Source: Cryobacterium cryoconiti (GTDB lineage: Bacteria > Actinomycetota > Actinomycetes > Actinomycetales > Microbacteriaceae). Taken from it: DNA of 54,199 nt. Positions 17,162 to 27,031 of this stretch are shown one piece after another (the first letter of the stretch is position 1; the number at the start of each line of letters is the position of its first letter). The stretch covers positions 1 through 54,199 of the forward strand of contig NZ_SOHA01000021.1 in NCBI RefSeq assembly GCF_004403065.1. The letters are read 5' to 3'. Position numbers and translations under genes: made by a program. The notes under the pieces are model-generated. The model saw only the letters and a program-made list of their open reading frames with translations. It made no database searches and was not told the origin of the DNA.

Positions 17162-17227
17162 GTCCGGCTCCGGTGATCGAGCGTGTCGAGATCAAATCTC
17201 GACACGCACACTCACCGGGGCCCGGAC
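17162..17227. repeat. Nested palindrome between rpsG and fusA (TCGAGC repeat family)
   Basis: The core is a perfect 12-bp stem, GCGTGTCGAGAT (17181-17192) with ATCTCGACACGC (17196-17207), loop CAA. Around it CCGGTGA (17170-17176) pairs with TCACCGG (17212-17218), and GTCCGG (17162-17167) with CCGGAC (17222-17227). Both arms carry the GGTGATCGAGC...TCGAGA repeat seen elsewhere in the window, head to head. It could slow transcription or mark an RNA-processing point between S7 and EF-G. Confidence 0.7.
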
Positions 17228-17281
17228 ACCGGATGCCCTGTTTCGCCCCAATCACCATAAGCAAACTTCCGGAGGACCCCT

Positions 17282-19396
17282 GTGGCACTTGACGTGCTCA
17301 CCGACCTGAGTAAGGTCCGCAACATCGGCATCATGGCTCACATTGATGCTGGCAAGACCACCGTCACTGAGCGCATCCTGTACTACACGGGTGTCAATCA
17401 CAAGATCGGCGAGACGCACGACGGCGCCTCGACCATGGACTGGATGGCGCAGGAGCAGGAACGTGGCATCACCATCACGTCTGCCGCGACGACCTGTTTC
17501 TGGGCCGAAAACCAGATCAACATCATCGACACCCCCGGTCACGTCGACTTCACCGTTGAGGTGGAGCGTTCGCTCCGCGTCCTCGACGGCGCTGTCGCAG
17601 TGTTCGACGGCAAGGAGGGCGTTGAGCCCCAGTCCGAGACCGTCTGGCGCCAGGCCGACAAGTACGACGTGCCCCGCATCTGCTTCGTCAACAAGATGGA
17701 CAAGCTCGGCGCCGACTTCTTCTACACCGTCGACACCATCGTCAAGCGCCTCGGCGCGAAGCCGCTCGTCATCCAGCTGCCCATCGGCGCCGAGAACACC
17801 TTCGAAGGTGTTGTCGACCTCGTCGAAATGCGTGCACTGACCTGGCGCGGCGACTCCAAGGGTGACGTCGAGATGGGCTCCAAGTACGCCATCGAAGAGA
17901 TCCCCGCCGACCTCGTCGAGCAGGCTGCGGAATACCGCAAGCTGCTTCTCGAGACCGTCGCAGAGACCGACGACGACCTCATGGAGAAGTACTTCTCCGG
18001 CGAAGAGCTCACCGTTTCCGAGATCAAGCACGCGATCCGCAAGCTCACGGTCTCCAGCGAGATCTACCCGGTCCTCTGCGGTTCCGCGTTCAAGAACCGC
18101 GGCGTCCAGCCGATGCTTGATGCAGTCGTCGACTACCTCCCCACCCCGCTCGACGTGCCGGCCATCGAGGCCCACGACGCTCGCGATGAGGAAAAGGTCA
18201 TCATGCGTCACCCCGACGCGACGGAGCCGTTCACGGCCCTCGCGTTCAAGGTTGCCGTGCACCCGTTCTTCGGTCGTCTGACCTACGTTCGCGTGTACTC
18301 CGGTCACCTTGACTCCGGTGCTCAGGTCATCAACTCGACCAAGGGCAAGAAAGAGCGCATCGGCAAGATCTTCCAGATGCACGCCAACAAGGAGAACCCG
18401 GTGGCCTTCGTGACCGCCGGTCACATCTACGCGGTCATCGGCCTCAAGGACACCACCACAGGCGACACCCTGTGCGACCCGAACGCGCAGGTCGTGCTCG
18501 AGTCGATGACGTTCCCTGACCCGGTCATCGAGGTTGCGATCGAGCCGAAGACCAAGCAGGACCAGGAAAAGCTGGGTCTCGCGATCCAGAAGCTGGCCGA
18601 AGAAGACCCGACCTTCCGCACCGAGCAGAACCAGGAAACTGGTCAGACGGTCATCAAGGGAATGGGCGAACTGCACCTGGACATCCTGGTCGACCGGATG
18701 AGGCGTGAATTCAACGTCGAAGCCAACGTCGGCAAGCCCCAGGTCGCATACCGCGAGACCATCCGAAGGGCGGTCGAGCGTCACGACTACACGCACAAGA
18801 AGCAGACCGGTGGATCCGGGCAGTTCGCGAAGATTCAGATCGCGATCGAGCCGCTCGAGATCACTGCCGACAAGAGCTACGAGTTCGTCAACAAGGTCAC
18901 GGGTGGCCGCATCCCCCGGGAGTACATCCCCTCGGTGGACGCAGGAATCCAGGATGCGCTGCACGTCGGCGTCCTGGCCGGCTACCCGATGGTGGGCGTC
19001 AAGGCAAGCCTGCTTGACGGCGCCGCGCACGACGTCGACTCCTCGGAGATGGCGTTCAAGATCGCCGGTTCGATGGGCTTCAAGGAAGCCGTTCGTAAGG
19101 CTGACCCCGTTCTGCTCGAGCCGCTGATGGCCGTCGAGGTTCGTACGCCCGAGGAATACATGGGCGACGTCATCGGCGACCTGAACTCGCGTCGTGGACA
19201 GATCCAGACCATGGAGGACGCTCAGGGCGTGAAGGTAATTCGCGCCAACGTGCCGCTGTCGGAGATGTTCGGATACATCGGTGACCTGAGGTCGAAGACC
19301 TCGGGCCGCGCGGTGTACTCGATGACCTTCGAGAGCTATGCGGAGGTCCCCCGGGCTGTGGCCGAAGAGATCATCCAGAAGAACAAGGGCGAGTAG
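17282..19396 (+). CDS. fusA: Elongation factor G
   Basis: 704 aa GTPase that drives translocation. GTP-binding motifs are AHIDAGKT at 19-26, RGITIT (switch I region), DTPGHVDF from 83 and NKMD at 137-140. Domain IV and V signatures are present towards the end ([30 protein letters not shown]). GTG 17282 follows GGAGG at 17271-17275. This is the canonical str-operon EF-G rather than a TetM-like or EF-G2 paralogue, judging by length and motifs. An open reading frame on the opposite strand covers the whole gene and is a composition artefact. Confidence 0.98.
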   Translation: MALDVLTDLSKVRNIGIMAHIDAGKTTVTERILYYTGVNHKIGETHDGASTMDWMAQEQERGITITSAATTCFWAENQINIIDTPGHVDFTVEVERSLRVLDGAVAVFDGKEGVEPQSETVWRQADKYDVPRICFVNKMDKLGADFFYTVDTIVKRLGAKPLVIQLPIGAENTFEGVVDLVEMRALTWRGDSKGDVEMGSKYAIEEIPADLVEQAAEYRKLLLETVAETDDDLMEKYFSGEELTVSEIKHAIRKLTVSSEIYPVLCGSAFKNRGVQPMLDAVVDYLPTPLDVPAIEAHDARDEEKVIMRHPDATEPFTALAFKVAVHPFFGRLTYVRVYSGHLDSGAQVINSTKGKKERIGKIFQMHANKENPVAFVTAGHIYAVIGLKDTTTGDTLCDPNAQVVLESMTFPDPVIEVAIEPKTKQDQEKLGLAIQKLAEEDPTFRTEQNQETGQTVIKGMGELHLDILVDRMRREFNVEANVGKPQVAYRETIRRAVERHDYTHKKQTGGSGQFAKIQIAIEPLEITADKSYEFVNKVTGGRIPREYIPSVDAGIQDALHVGVLAGYPMVGVKASLLDGAAHDVDSSEMAFKIAGSMGFKEAVRKADPVLLEPLMAVEVRTPEEYMGDVIGDLNSRRGQIQTMEDAQGVKVIRANVPLSEMFGYIGDLRSKTSGRAVYSMTFESYAEVPRAVAEEIIQKNKGE

Positions 19397-19418
19397 CCTT
19401 AGTCTTTCCGGTCTCTCC

Positions 19419-19432
19419 GGGCCTTCGGGCCC
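19419..19432 (+). other. Small UUCG hairpin between fusA and tuf
   Basis: GGGCC (19419-19423) pairs with GGCCC (19428-19432) around TTCG, in the 143-bp gap. There is no T-run. It may set the ratio of EF-G to EF-Tu message, or be a processing site. Confidence 0.4.
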
Positions 19433-19539
19433 AAATCGCTTCGGCCTCCCGGCCCTAGTAGCATAAGTACACAAATCCAGCAGTTCCACCGGCCGCAAAC
19501 CAGCGGTCGATGGAGCCATGAGTCCTAGGAGGACCCACA

Positions 19540-20733
19540 GTGGCCAAGGCCAAGTTCGAGCGGACCAAGCCGCACGTAAACATCGGAACGATCGGTCACG
19601 TTGACCACGGAAAGACCACGCTGACTGCAGCGATCTCCAAGGTCCTTGCCGACACGTACCCGTCCAAGACGAACGTTCAGCGCGACTTCGCGTCGATCGA
19701 CTCTGCTCCGGAAGAACGCCAGCGCGGTATCACGATCAACATCTCGCACGTTGAGTACGAGACCGAAAAGCGTCACTATGCGCACGTTGACGCACCGGGC
19801 CACGCTGACTACATCAAGAACATGATCACCGGTGCTGCTCAGATGGACGGCGCGATCCTCGTGGTTGCCGCCACTGACGGCCCGATGGCTCAGACCCGCG
19901 AGCACGTTCTGCTGGCGAAGCAGGTCGGCGTGCCGTCCCTGCTCGTCGCACTGAACAAGTCCGACATGGTTGACGACGAAGAGATCCTTGAGCTCGTTGA
20001 GCTCGAGGTTCGCGAACTCCTCTCCGCCCAGGGCTTCGACGGCGACAACGCTCCCGTCGTTCGCGTTTCCGCACTCAAGGCGCTTGAAGGCGACGAGAAG
20101 TGGGTCGGCAACATCCTTGAGCTCATGAAGGCTGTCGACGACTACTTCCCGGAGCCCGTCCGCGACAAGGACAAGCCCTTCCTGATGCCGATCGAGGACG
20201 TCTTCACGATCACCGGTCGTGGAACCGTCGTCACCGGCCGCGCCGAGCGTGGAACCCTCAAGATCAACTCCGAGGTCGAGGTTGTCGGCATCCGCCCGAC
20301 CATCAAGACCACGGTCACTGGTATCGAGATGTTCCACAAGCAGCTCGACGAGGCATGGGCCGGCGAGAACTGTGGTCTTCTTCTTCGTGGCACCAAGCGC
20401 GAAGACGTCGAGCGCGGCCAGGTTGTCGTCAAGCCGGGTTCGGTCACGCCGCACACCGACTTCGAAGGCACCGCGTACATCCTGTCCAAGGATGAGGGTG
20501 GGCGTCACAACCCGTTCTACGCGAACTACCGCCCGCAGTTCTACTTCCGCACCACGGACGTCACCGGCGTCATCACGTTGCCTGAGGGCACCGAGATGGT
20601 CATGCCCGGCGACACCACCGACATGAACGTCGCGCTGATCCAGCCGATCGCCATGGAAGAGGGCCTCGGCTTCGCCATTCGTGAAGGTGGCCGCACCGTC
20701 GGCGCCGGAACGGTGACCAAGATCATCAAGTAG
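19540..20733 (+). CDS. tuf: Elongation factor Tu
   Basis: 397 aa GTPase that brings aminoacyl-tRNA to the ribosome. GHVDHGKT at 19-26, [14 protein letters not shown] (Ala where E. coli has Cys) and NKSD are intact, and domains 2 and 3 are complete ([13 protein letters not shown]; ends AGTVTKIIK). GTG 19540 is preceded by TAGGAGG. It is the only tuf in the window and is followed by a strong terminator, so the str operon ends here. Very high use of GTT/GTC and ACC codons fits a highly expressed gene. Confidence 0.98.
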   Translation: MAKAKFERTKPHVNIGTIGHVDHGKTTLTAAISKVLADTYPSKTNVQRDFASIDSAPEERQRGITINISHVEYETEKRHYAHVDAPGHADYIKNMITGAAQMDGAILVVAATDGPMAQTREHVLLAKQVGVPSLLVALNKSDMVDDEEILELVELEVRELLSAQGFDGDNAPVVRVSALKALEGDEKWVGNILELMKAVDDYFPEPVRDKDKPFLMPIEDVFTITGRGTVVTGRAERGTLKINSEVEVVGIRPTIKTTVTGIEMFHKQLDEAWAGENCGLLLRGTKREDVERGQVVVKPGSVTPHTDFEGTAYILSKDEGGRHNPFYANYRPQFYFRTTDVTGVITLPEGTEMVMPGDTTDMNVALIQPIAMEEGLGFAIREGGRTVGAGTVTKIIK

Positions 20734-20780
20734 TTCCCTTCGCCCGCACAGTCACCACGGTGATCGAGCAGGTCGAGATC

Positions 20781-20814
20781 AAGGGGTCGGTCCTTCGGGA
20801 CCGGCCCCTTTTTT
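20781..20814 (+). terminator. Strong intrinsic terminator of the str operon
   Basis: AAGGGGTCGGTCC (20781-20793) pairs with GGACCGGCCCCTT (20798-20810) with one G-U pair, around a TTCG loop, followed by TTTT and then C. The 20 bases before it are a half copy of the GGTGATCGAGC repeat. Confidence 0.9.
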
Positions 20815-20896
20815 CGTGCCTTCTTCGCACCCTCTTTCCACCACTACGCTGATGTGGAACGCGCTGCGCCACGCAGCCCGACAAGGAGGCAGAGCC

Positions 20897-21106
20897 ATGG
20901 CACTGGACGACATCACGAAGAAGGCCCGGAATTTCCTGGATGACAACAAGGTCAAGGAAGCCCTGACCAGCCAGCAGGCCGAGGACATCAGCGACAAGCT
21001 GCTCGCCTCAGCCGCCGATGCGGCCAACAAGGTCACCGGCGGCAAGCACGAGGACAAGATCGAGGGTGCCCGCAAGGCCGCCGACGACAAGATCGGCAAC
21101 GATTAG
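20897..21106 (+). CDS. Small MT0933-like (Rv0909-type) protein
   Basis: 69 aa, acidic and lysine-rich, helical throughout (ITKKARNFLDDNKVKEALTS, DKLLASAADAANKVTGGKH). The closing GGKHEDKIEGARKAADDKIG matches the repeat of the MT0933 antitoxin-like family (...VDEKTGGKYSEKVD...). ATG 20897 is set by AAGGAGG at 20883-20889; a longer frame from 20816 would run out of the terminator. In mycobacteria such proteins are paired with a toxin, but no partner toxin is next to it. It may instead be a free-standing stress protein. Stands alone between the tuf terminator and a palindrome. Confidence 0.75.
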   Translation: MALDDITKKARNFLDDNKVKEALTSQQAEDISDKLLASAADAANKVTGGKHEDKIEGARKAADDKIGND

Positions 21107-21140
21107 CGTCTGCCCCCACAGCGACCCGCGATAGTCACCT

Positions 21141-21184
21141 TTCCGGTCGAGAGTGCCTGCTCTTGCGGTCACTCTCGACCGGAA
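21141..21184. repeat. Palindromic repeat copy A (TTCCGGTCGAGAGTG family)
   Basis: TTCCGGTCGAGAGTG (21141-21155) and its exact reverse complement at 21170-21184 form a 15-bp stem with a 14-base loop. Near-identical palindromes lie at 22265-22322 and 46141-46194. Copies A and B bracket the pseudogene 21306-22262. Confidence 0.85.
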
Positions 21185-21305
21185 CGGCAACAGTCGAGTG
21201 CGTTTATGTGGCCGGCTGCCCCCTCCCCGTGTTCTCGGTCGGGCCGCTGCCCACAGATTCGATCCTGCCGGGTGGGTTGGCGTCCCTCGTCGCAGCTCTG
21301 AGGGG

Positions 21306-22262
21306 ATGAGACACAACGAGATCACCCACAAGTCGGGGCTCGTCCTGGTGCGGGACGTCGTAGCAATTGCTCAGGACGACAGGCCGCTGAGACGCGACGA
21401 GTCAGCGGGCGCCCGGGAGCGCATTCGCCGCGGCGCCTATGTGGACGAGGCGCTGTGGGCGGCCATGACTCCCGCCGAACGGTACCGCGCACGAATCATG
21501 GCCGTGGTGCGCACCCGGCGACGGATGCCGGTGGTTGCCTACGATTCGGCGGCCGCGCTGTGGGGCTATCCATGAGCCAGCGCCTGGCCGGGGGTGGTCC
21601 ACCTGATCGTCGACCCGGCCTCGAGTGCGCGCAGCAAGAATGGAGTCAGGATTCACCGGGAAGGCCTCGAATCGGCGGATGTCGTCGAACTCGGGGGTTT
21701 GCTGGTCACGAGTCCCCAGCGCACCCTGGTTGATCTGGGCCGCGCCCTGCACCTTCGGGATAGTGTCTCTGCAATCGATTACGCCCTCAACCCTGTTCGG
21801 AGCACTGTCGAGAACCGTGTCACCAAGGATGAGCTGTTCGAGGTTCACGACCGCGTGGTGTCGCCGCGGGGTGGAAGGCAGGCCATGAAGGCGATCGAAT
21901 TCGGGAATGGACTCGCTGCCAACGCGGGGGAGTCTGAAAGCCGCGTCGTGATCTTCGAGCTCGGATTTCCCGACCCGATTCTGCAGCGTCGGCATGTCAA
22001 TCCCCGCGGTGGGTTCTACTACACCGACACCGAATGGCCGGACTACCGCACAATCGGGGAACTCGACGGCCGCGGCAAGTACCTCAAAGAGGAGTATCTC
22101 GGATCCATGACACCGGGGGAGGCTGTGTACGCAGAGAAGATCCGCGAGGATCATCTCCGCGCCGAAGGAAACAGCTTCGCTCGATGGGGGATCGACGACA
22201 TTCGAGAACCTCGACGTCTGCAGCGGATCCTGACTCAGGCCGGCCTCCCTATCGTGCGCTGA
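21306..22262 (+). pseudogene. AbiEi-antitoxin/Vsr-nuclease-like gene with an in-frame stop
   Basis: Reading frame from ATG 21306 runs 89 codons, meets TGA at 21573-21575, then continues in the same frame to 22262. Joined, it would be about 318 aa. The N-terminal part (RIRRGAYVDEALWAAMTP, VAYDSAAALWGY) resembles AbiEi-type antitoxin proteins common in actinobacteria. The C-terminal part (ESESRVVIFELGFPDPILQ, DYRTIGELDGRGKYL) resembles the DUF559/Vsr nuclease-like fold. One base change (TGG, CGA or GGA to TGA) explains the stop. The ribosome site at the ATG is poor. The downstream half could in principle start at GTG 21594, giving a truncated protein. Confidence 0.75.
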
Positions 22263-22264
22263 GT

Positions 22265-22322
22265 GTTCCCGTTCCGGTCGAGAGTGACCGCAGCAGCGGG
22301 CACTCTCGACCGGAACGGGAAC
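22265..22322. repeat. Palindromic repeat copy B
   Basis: A perfect 22-bp stem (22265-22286 with 22301-22322) contains GTTCCGGTCGAGAGTG and its complement. It is extended inward by CCGC (22288-22291) with GCGG (22296-22299) after one mismatch; loop AGCA. It begins two bases after the pseudogene stop. Same family as copies A and C. Confidence 0.88.
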
Positions 22323-22423
22323 TGTGGGGGAGATTCCGAGCCGGCGACGCGCCCGGGGTGCAGAGCAGGGGGAGGCCCGGAACGACGCGGATGTGCCGAC
22401 ACGCCGCACGCGACACGCCCGGG

Positions 22424-22453
22424 TTGCACAATGACCCGCCCCTGTGGCAGACT
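22424..22453 (+). promoter_or_regulatory. rpsJ: Probable promoter of the S10 operon
   Basis: TTGCAC (22424-22429) and CAGACT (22448-22453) are 18 bases apart. The -10 is imperfect, but the -35 resembles those of rpsL, infA and rplM. Start would be near 22460, leaving about 325 nt before rpsJ. Confidence 0.5.
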
Positions 22454-22786
22454 CTTCTAGTTCAACACTTTCGACTGCCGCGCTGCACGCGGTGTCGGGA
22501 TCACTGCCAGGCAGTGCATAGCTTGTGCCGTTCGCCGTAAAAAGCGCCAGGTGCACAGTTAGGCCGCGGGTAGCAGAACATAGCTCAAACCAACAGCCGG
22601 GAATGCTGGGTAAATCCATGCCTTCCCCCACGCGCGAGTGTGGAGAAGCGGGTTGGCTCGGAGAAGACCGCCTGGCGGTCGAACCGAAATTGACAGATGA
22701 ACAGTGGTGCGACAGCAGCAGTGCTACTACGGCGTCCAATGCAGCCCTCGGGATGTACGAAGCCTTGACAAGAAAGCGAGTTCGAC
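22454..22786 (+). promoter_or_regulatory. Long structured leader of rpsJ
   Basis: No gene is seen in 22263-22786. Hairpins visible in the leader: CCGCG (22478-22482) with CGCGG (22488-22492); CACTGC (22502-22507) with GCAGTG (22511-22516); GACCGC (22666-22671) with GCGGTC (22675-22680). An open frame at 22525-22818 runs into rpsJ out of frame and has no ribosome site. In E. coli the equivalent S10 leader is bound by L4; whether this one is cannot be told here. Confidence 0.5.
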
Positions 22787-23095
22787 ATGGCGGGACAGAA
22801 AATCCGCATTCGACTTAAGTCGTATGACCACGAGGTCATCGACATCTCGGCGCGCAAGATCGTCGACACAGTGACCCGCGCGGGTGCAACTGTCGTCGGT
22901 CCCGTGCCGCTTCCGACCGAGAAGAACGTGGTGTGTGTCATCCGTTCGCCTCACAAGTACAAGGACAGCCGGGAGCACTTTGAAATGCGCACCCACAAGC
23001 GTCTGATCGACATCATTGACCCGACCCCGAAGGCCGTCGACTCGCTTATGCGTCTCGACCTGCCGGCCGACGTCAACATCGAGATCAAGCTCTAG
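22787..23095 (+). CDS. rpsJ: 30S ribosomal protein S10
   Basis: 102 aa, standard length, [20 protein letters not shown] start. It also acts in antitermination with NusB. The NusB/head-domain loop region ([35 protein letters not shown], split here into its family blocks GPVPLPT and [13 protein letters not shown]) is intact. ATG 22787 has only a weak purine-rich stretch (AAGAAAGCGAG) upstream, so initiation may depend on the leader structure. Opens the S10 cluster, 8 bp before rplC. Confidence 0.97.
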   Translation: MAGQKIRIRLKSYDHEVIDISARKIVDTVTRAGATVVGPVPLPTEKNVVCVIRSPHKYKDSREHFEMRTHKRLIDIIDPTPKAVDSLMRLDLPADVNIEIKL

Positions 23096-23103
23096 GGCCC
23101 GCG

Positions 23104-23763
23104 ATGTCTTACGCAGATACCAAGACCACCAAGGGTCTCCTCGGCAAGAAGCTCGGCATGACGCAGGTTTGGGACGAGAACAACAAGCTCGTTCCCGTCA
23201 CCGTCATCGAGATCTCGCCCAACGTTGTCACCCAGATCCGCAGCAAGGACATCGACGGCTACGCCGGCGTCCAGATCGCTGCTGGGGCCATCGACCCGCG
23301 CAAGGTCAACAAGCCTTCCGCCGGACACTTCGAAAAGGCAGGCGTCACGCCTCGCCGTCACCTCACCGAGCTCCGCACTGCGGATGCCGCTGACTACACC
23401 CTGGGCCAGGAACTCACCGTTGACGGTGTGTTCGCAGCCGGTACCAAGGTCGACGTCATGGGCACCAGCAAGGGTAAGGGTTTCGCCGGTGTTATGAAGC
23501 GTCACAACTTCAAGGGTGTTTCCTCCTCGCACGGTTCACACCGTAACCACCGCAAGCCCGGTTCCATCGGTGCTTCCTCGACCCCGAGCCGTGTCTTCAA
23601 GGGCATGCGCATGGCCGGTCGTATGGGTGGCGAGCGCGTCACCGTGCTGAACCTCAAGGTTCACGCCGTAGACGCCGAGAAGGGCCTCCTGCTGGTCAAG
23701 GGTGCCGTTCCCGGTGCCAAGGGCCGCCTCGTATTCGTCCGCAATGCAGTGAAGGGAGCCTAG
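23104..23763 (+). CDS. rplC: 50S ribosomal protein L3
   Basis: 219 aa. Early assembly protein near the peptidyl-transferase centre. Starts [20 protein letters not shown]; contains the central loop block [12 protein letters not shown] and [15 protein letters not shown] with the glutamine-equivalent loop region, then [16 protein letters not shown]. The short N-terminal extension before [11 protein letters not shown] is normal in this family. Four bases separate it from rplD. Confidence 0.97.
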   Translation: MSYADTKTTKGLLGKKLGMTQVWDENNKLVPVTVIEISPNVVTQIRSKDIDGYAGVQIAAGAIDPRKVNKPSAGHFEKAGVTPRRHLTELRTADAADYTLGQELTVDGVFAAGTKVDVMGTSKGKGFAGVMKRHNFKGVSSSHGSHRNHRKPGSIGASSTPSRVFKGMRMAGRMGGERVTVLNLKVHAVDAEKGLLLVKGAVPGAKGRLVFVRNAVKGA

Positions 23764-23767
23764 TCCT

Positions 23768-24418
23768 ATGACTACCTCACTCGATCTCATCGACGCCAAG
23801 GGTAAGAAGGCCGGCTCTGTTGAGCTTCCCGCCGAAATCTTTGACGTTCAGACCAACGTCCCGCTGATCCACCAGGTCGTCGTCGCGCAGCTCGCTGCCG
23901 CACGTCAGGGTACGCACAAGACCAAGCGTCGTGGCGAAGTTTCCGGCTCCGGCCGCAAGCCGTTCAAGCAGAAGGGAACCGGTCGCGCTCGTCAGGGCTC
24001 GATCCGCGCCCCTCAGATGACCGGTGGTGGCATCGTCCACGGACCGACCCCGCGTAACTACGAACAGCGCACCCCCAAGAAGATGATCGCGGCAGCACTG
24101 CGCGGATCGCTTTCCGACCGCGCCCGTGGTGACCGCCTTCACGTCGTGACCGCACTGTTCAGCGCCGAGACGCCCAGCACCAAGGGTGCCATCGAGCTGC
24201 TCAGCCAGATCGCCAGCAGCAAGCACGTGCTGGTCGTTCTGGAGCGCACCGACGAACTGACGCTGCGCAGCATCCGCAACCTGCCGACGGTGCACGTTCT
24301 GCCGTGGGACCAGCTGAATGCCTATGACGTGCTCGTCAGCGACGACATCGTCTTCACCAAGGGCGCGTTCGACGCGTTCGTGGCGAGCAAGACCAAGAAG
24401 GAAGAGGTGTCCGCATAA
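23768..24418 (+). CDS. rplD: 50S ribosomal protein L4
   Basis: 216 aa. Lines the peptide exit tunnel with L22; the tunnel loop is [19 protein letters not shown] followed by [17 protein letters not shown], unaltered at the Lys/Gly positions linked to macrolide resistance. In E. coli L4 also represses its own operon by binding the S10 leader, which makes the long leader at 22454-22786 relevant. TAATG overlap with rplW. Confidence 0.97.
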   Translation: MTTSLDLIDAKGKKAGSVELPAEIFDVQTNVPLIHQVVVAQLAAARQGTHKTKRRGEVSGSGRKPFKQKGTGRARQGSIRAPQMTGGGIVHGPTPRNYEQRTPKKMIAAALRGSLSDRARGDRLHVVTALFSAETPSTKGAIELLSQIASSKHVLVVLERTDELTLRSIRNLPTVHVLPWDQLNAYDVLVSDDIVFTKGAFDAFVASKTKKEEVSA

Positions 24419-24720
24419 TGGCTACCCCGATCAACAAGGATCCCCGCGACGTCATCATCGCTCCGGTCGTCTCTGAGAAGAGCTATGGCCTGATCGATGA
24501 AGGCAAGTACACCTTCATCGTGGACCCGCGCTCGAACAAGACCGAAATCAAGCTCGCGATCGAGAAGATCTTCAAGGTAGAGGTCGCTTCGATCAACACC
24601 ATGAACCGCATCGGCAAGACGCGTCGCACGAAGTTCGGTCAGGGCAAGCGCAAGGACACCAAGCGTGCCATCGTCACGCTCAAGTCCGGTTCCATTGACA
24701 TCTTCACGGCCGTCGGCTAA
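24418..24720 (+). CDS. rplW: 50S ribosomal protein L23
   Basis: 100 aa at the tunnel exit, the docking site for trigger factor and SRP. Family core [20 protein letters not shown], then [13 protein letters not shown] loop seen as [16 protein letters not shown], ending with DIFTAVG. Coupled to rplD by a one-base overlap; 25 bp before rplB. Confidence 0.97.
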   Translation: MATPINKDPRDVIIAPVVSEKSYGLIDEGKYTFIVDPRSNKTEIKLAIEKIFKVEVASINTMNRIGKTRRTKFGQGKRKDTKRAIVTLKSGSIDIFTAVG

Positions 24721-24745
24721 GCGGCGCGGACTAGAGGAATAAGAA

Positions 24746-25585
24746 ATGGCTATTCGTAAGTTCAAGCCCACGACTCCCGGTCGTCGCGGTTCATCTGTTG
24801 CAGACTTCGCAGAGATCACCCGCTCCACGCCGGAGAAGTCCCTGCTTCGCCCCCTGTCCAAGACCGGTGGCCGCAACAACCAGGGTCGCATCACCACCCG
24901 TCACATCGGTGGTGGACACAAGCGTCAGTACCGTCTGATCGACTTCCGTCGTAACGACAAAGACGGCGTCAACGCCAAGGTCGCTCACATCGAGTACGAC
25001 CCGAACCGTACGGCCCGCATCGCGCTCCTGCACTTCATGGACGGTTCCAAGCGTTACATCATCGCCCCGAACAAGCTGAACCAGGGCGACATCGTAGAGT
25101 CGGGCGCCGGTGCTGACATCAAGCCCGGCAACAACCTGCCGCTGAAGAACATCCCCACCGGTACCATCATTCACGCGGTCGAGCTGCGTCCGGGCGGTGG
25201 CGCCAAGATGGCCCGCTCCGCCGGATCGTCTGTTCGTCTCGTCGCGAAGGATGGCATCTACGCCCAGCTGCGCCTGCCGTCCGGAGAAATCCGTAACGTC
25301 GACGCCCGCTGCCGCGCCACGATCGGCGAGGTCGGCAACGCCGAGCAGTCGAACATCAACTGGGGCAAGGCCGGCCGTATGCGCTGGAAAGGCGTTCGCC
25401 CGACCGTTCGTGGTGTTGCCATGAACCCGGTCGACCACCCGCACGGTGGTGGTGAGGGTAAGACGTCCGGTGGACGTCACCCCGTCAGCCCCTGGGGCCA
25501 GAAGGAAGGGCGCACCCGCCACCCGAACAAGGAAAGCGACAAGCTCATCGTTCGTCGCCGTACCGTCGGCAAGAAGCGTAAGTAG
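24746..25585 (+). CDS. rplB: 50S ribosomal protein L2
   Basis: 279 aa, near the peptidyl-transferase centre and intersubunit bridge B7b. Signature blocks [34 protein letters not shown] and the C-terminal [20 protein letters not shown] with the conserved histidine pair. ATG 24746 follows AGAGGAATAAGAA. Nine bp before rpsS. Confidence 0.98.
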   Translation: MAIRKFKPTTPGRRGSSVADFAEITRSTPEKSLLRPLSKTGGRNNQGRITTRHIGGGHKRQYRLIDFRRNDKDGVNAKVAHIEYDPNRTARIALLHFMDGSKRYIIAPNKLNQGDIVESGAGADIKPGNNLPLKNIPTGTIIHAVELRPGGGAKMARSAGSSVRLVAKDGIYAQLRLPSGEIRNVDARCRATIGEVGNAEQSNINWGKAGRMRWKGVRPTVRGVAMNPVDHPHGGGEGKTSGGRHPVSPWGQKEGRTRHPNKESDKLIVRRRTVGKKRK

Positions 25586-25594
25586 GAGTAGACG

Positions 25595-25876
25595 ATGCCA
25601 CGCAGTCTCAAGAAAGGCCCGTTCGTTGACGACCACCTGCTTCGCAAGGTTGTCAAGGCGAACGAAGCCAGTAGCAAGAACGTAATCAAGACCTGGTCGC
25701 GCCGTTCGATGATCATCCCCGGCATGCTCGGGCACACCATCGCCGTGCACGACGGACGCAAGCACATCCCGGTGTTCGTCACCGAGAGCATGGTCGGGCA
25801 CAAGCTCGGCGAGTTTGCGCCCACCCGCACCTTCCGTGGTCACGTGAAGGACGACAAGAAGGGCCGTCGCCGCTAA
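25595..25876 (+). CDS. rpsS: 30S ribosomal protein S19
   Basis: 93 aa, 30S head protein partnered with S13. [19 protein letters not shown] start and the block [20 protein letters not shown]; ends [14 protein letters not shown]. Ribosome site AGGAGTAG precedes ATG 25595. Followed by 26 bp that contain GAAGGAGG for rplV. Confidence 0.98.
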   Translation: MPRSLKKGPFVDDHLLRKVVKANEASSKNVIKTWSRRSMIIPGMLGHTIAVHDGRKHIPVFVTESMVGHKLGEFAPTRTFRGHVKDDKKGRRR

Positions 25877-25902
25877 CGCGGTGACGTGAAGGAGGATAAG
25901 AA

Positions 25903-26268
25903 ATGGTGGAGTCGATCGCACGCGTGCGTCACATCCGCGTTACCCCCCAGAAGGCTCGTCGCGTTGTCAACCTGATCCGCGGCAAGCAGGCCTATGAGGC
26001 CCTGGGAATTCTGAAGTTCGCGCCGCAGGGCGCGAGCGACCCGGTGTACAAGCTGGTTGCCTCGGCAATGGCCAACGCCCGGGTCAAGGCTGATGCAGCC
26101 AACACCTTCCTGGACGAGCAGGACCTGTTCGTCAGCCAGGCATTCGTTGATGAGGGTACGACCCTCAAGCGTTTCCAGGCCCGCGCACAGGGTCGCGCAT
26201 TCCAGATCAAGAAGCGCACGAGCCACATCACGGTTGTGCTCGCCACTCCTGAGGAGGGTACGAAGTAA
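25903..26268 (+). CDS. rplV: 50S ribosomal protein L22
   Basis: 121 aa. Begins [21 protein letters not shown]; the beta-hairpin that reaches into the exit tunnel is [20 protein letters not shown], intact with no insertion of the macrolide-resistance type. GAAGGAGG lies ten bases before the ATG. TAATG overlap with rpsC. Confidence 0.98.
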   Translation: MVESIARVRHIRVTPQKARRVVNLIRGKQAYEALGILKFAPQGASDPVYKLVASAMANARVKADAANTFLDEQDLFVSQAFVDEGTTLKRFQARAQGRAFQIKKRTSHITVVLATPEEGTK

Positions 26269-27029
26269 TGGGTCAGAAAGTAAACCCCTATGGCTTCCGT
26301 CTGGGAATCACGACCGACCACGTGTCGCGTTGGTTCTCTGACAGCACGAAGCCCGGCCAGCGTTACAGCGACTTCGTCGCTGAAGACGTCAAGATCCGCC
26401 GCCTGTTGAGCACCAGCCTCGACCGCGCCGGCGTGTCCCGCATCGAGATCGAGCGCACTCGTGACCGCGTTCGCGTCGACATTCACACCGCCCGTCCGGG
26501 CATTGTGATCGGTCGCCGCGGCGCGGAGGCCGAGCGCATCCGCTCCGACCTCGAGAAGCTCACCGCGAAGCAGATCCAGCTGAACATCCTCGAGGTGAAG
26601 AACCCCGAGGTCGACGCTCAGCTCGTCGCTCAGGGAATCGCCGAGCAGCTCTCCGCTCGTGTGGCATTCCGCCGCGCGATGCGTAAGGGCCTGCAGGGTG
26701 CCCAGCGCGCCGGCGCCAAGGGTGTTCGCATCCAGGTGTCCGGTCGCCTTGGTGGCGCCGAGATGAGCCGTTCGGAGTTCTACCGCGAAGGCCGTGTGCC
26801 CCTGCACACCCTGCGCGCGAACATCGACTACGGCTTCTACGAAGCCAAGACCACCTTCGGCCGTATCGGCGTGAAGGTCTGGATCTACAAGGGCGACATC
26901 ACCAACAAGGAACTCGCTCGCGAGCAGGCCAACGCTAAGTCGTCCCGCCCCGAGCGTCGTGACGACCGACCGCGTCGTGCGCCCCGCGCAGAGGCAGCGG
27001 CTCCGGTTGCAGCAGGAGTTGAGGCATAA
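26268..27029 (+). CDS. rpsC: 30S ribosomal protein S3
   Basis: 253 aa, mRNA entry-channel protein with KH domain ([19 protein letters not shown]) and the C-terminal block [26 protein letters not shown]. The last ~35 residues (from [19 protein letters not shown]) are an Arg/Ala-rich tail beyond the E. coli length, usual in actinobacteria. Two bases from rplP. Confidence 0.98.
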   Translation: MGQKVNPYGFRLGITTDHVSRWFSDSTKPGQRYSDFVAEDVKIRRLLSTSLDRAGVSRIEIERTRDRVRVDIHTARPGIVIGRRGAEAERIRSDLEKLTAKQIQLNILEVKNPEVDAQLVAQGIAEQLSARVAFRRAMRKGLQGAQRAGAKGVRIQVSGRLGGAEMSRSEFYREGRVPLHTLRANIDYGFYEAKTTFGRIGVKVWIYKGDITNKELAREQANAKSSRPERRDDRPRRAPRAEAAAPVAAGVEA

Positions 27030-27031
27030 CC

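Noticed and set aside
17252..19519. 755-codon open frame on the reverse strand across all of fusA
   Set aside because: fusA is complete and certain on the plus strand. In very GC-rich genes with G/C-ending codons the antisense frame often stays open, and the predicted protein has no family motif and is rich in Arg, Asp, His and Val as expected from such shadows.
21573..21575. TGA as selenocysteine or programmed read-through codon
   Set aside because: No hairpin typical of SECIS and no read-through context is visible, and the family needs no selenocysteine. A nonsense change is simpler.
22525..22818. 97-codon frame running through the rpsJ leader
   Set aside because: No ribosome site or family match. 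It overlaps rpsJ out of frame and contains the leader hairpins.
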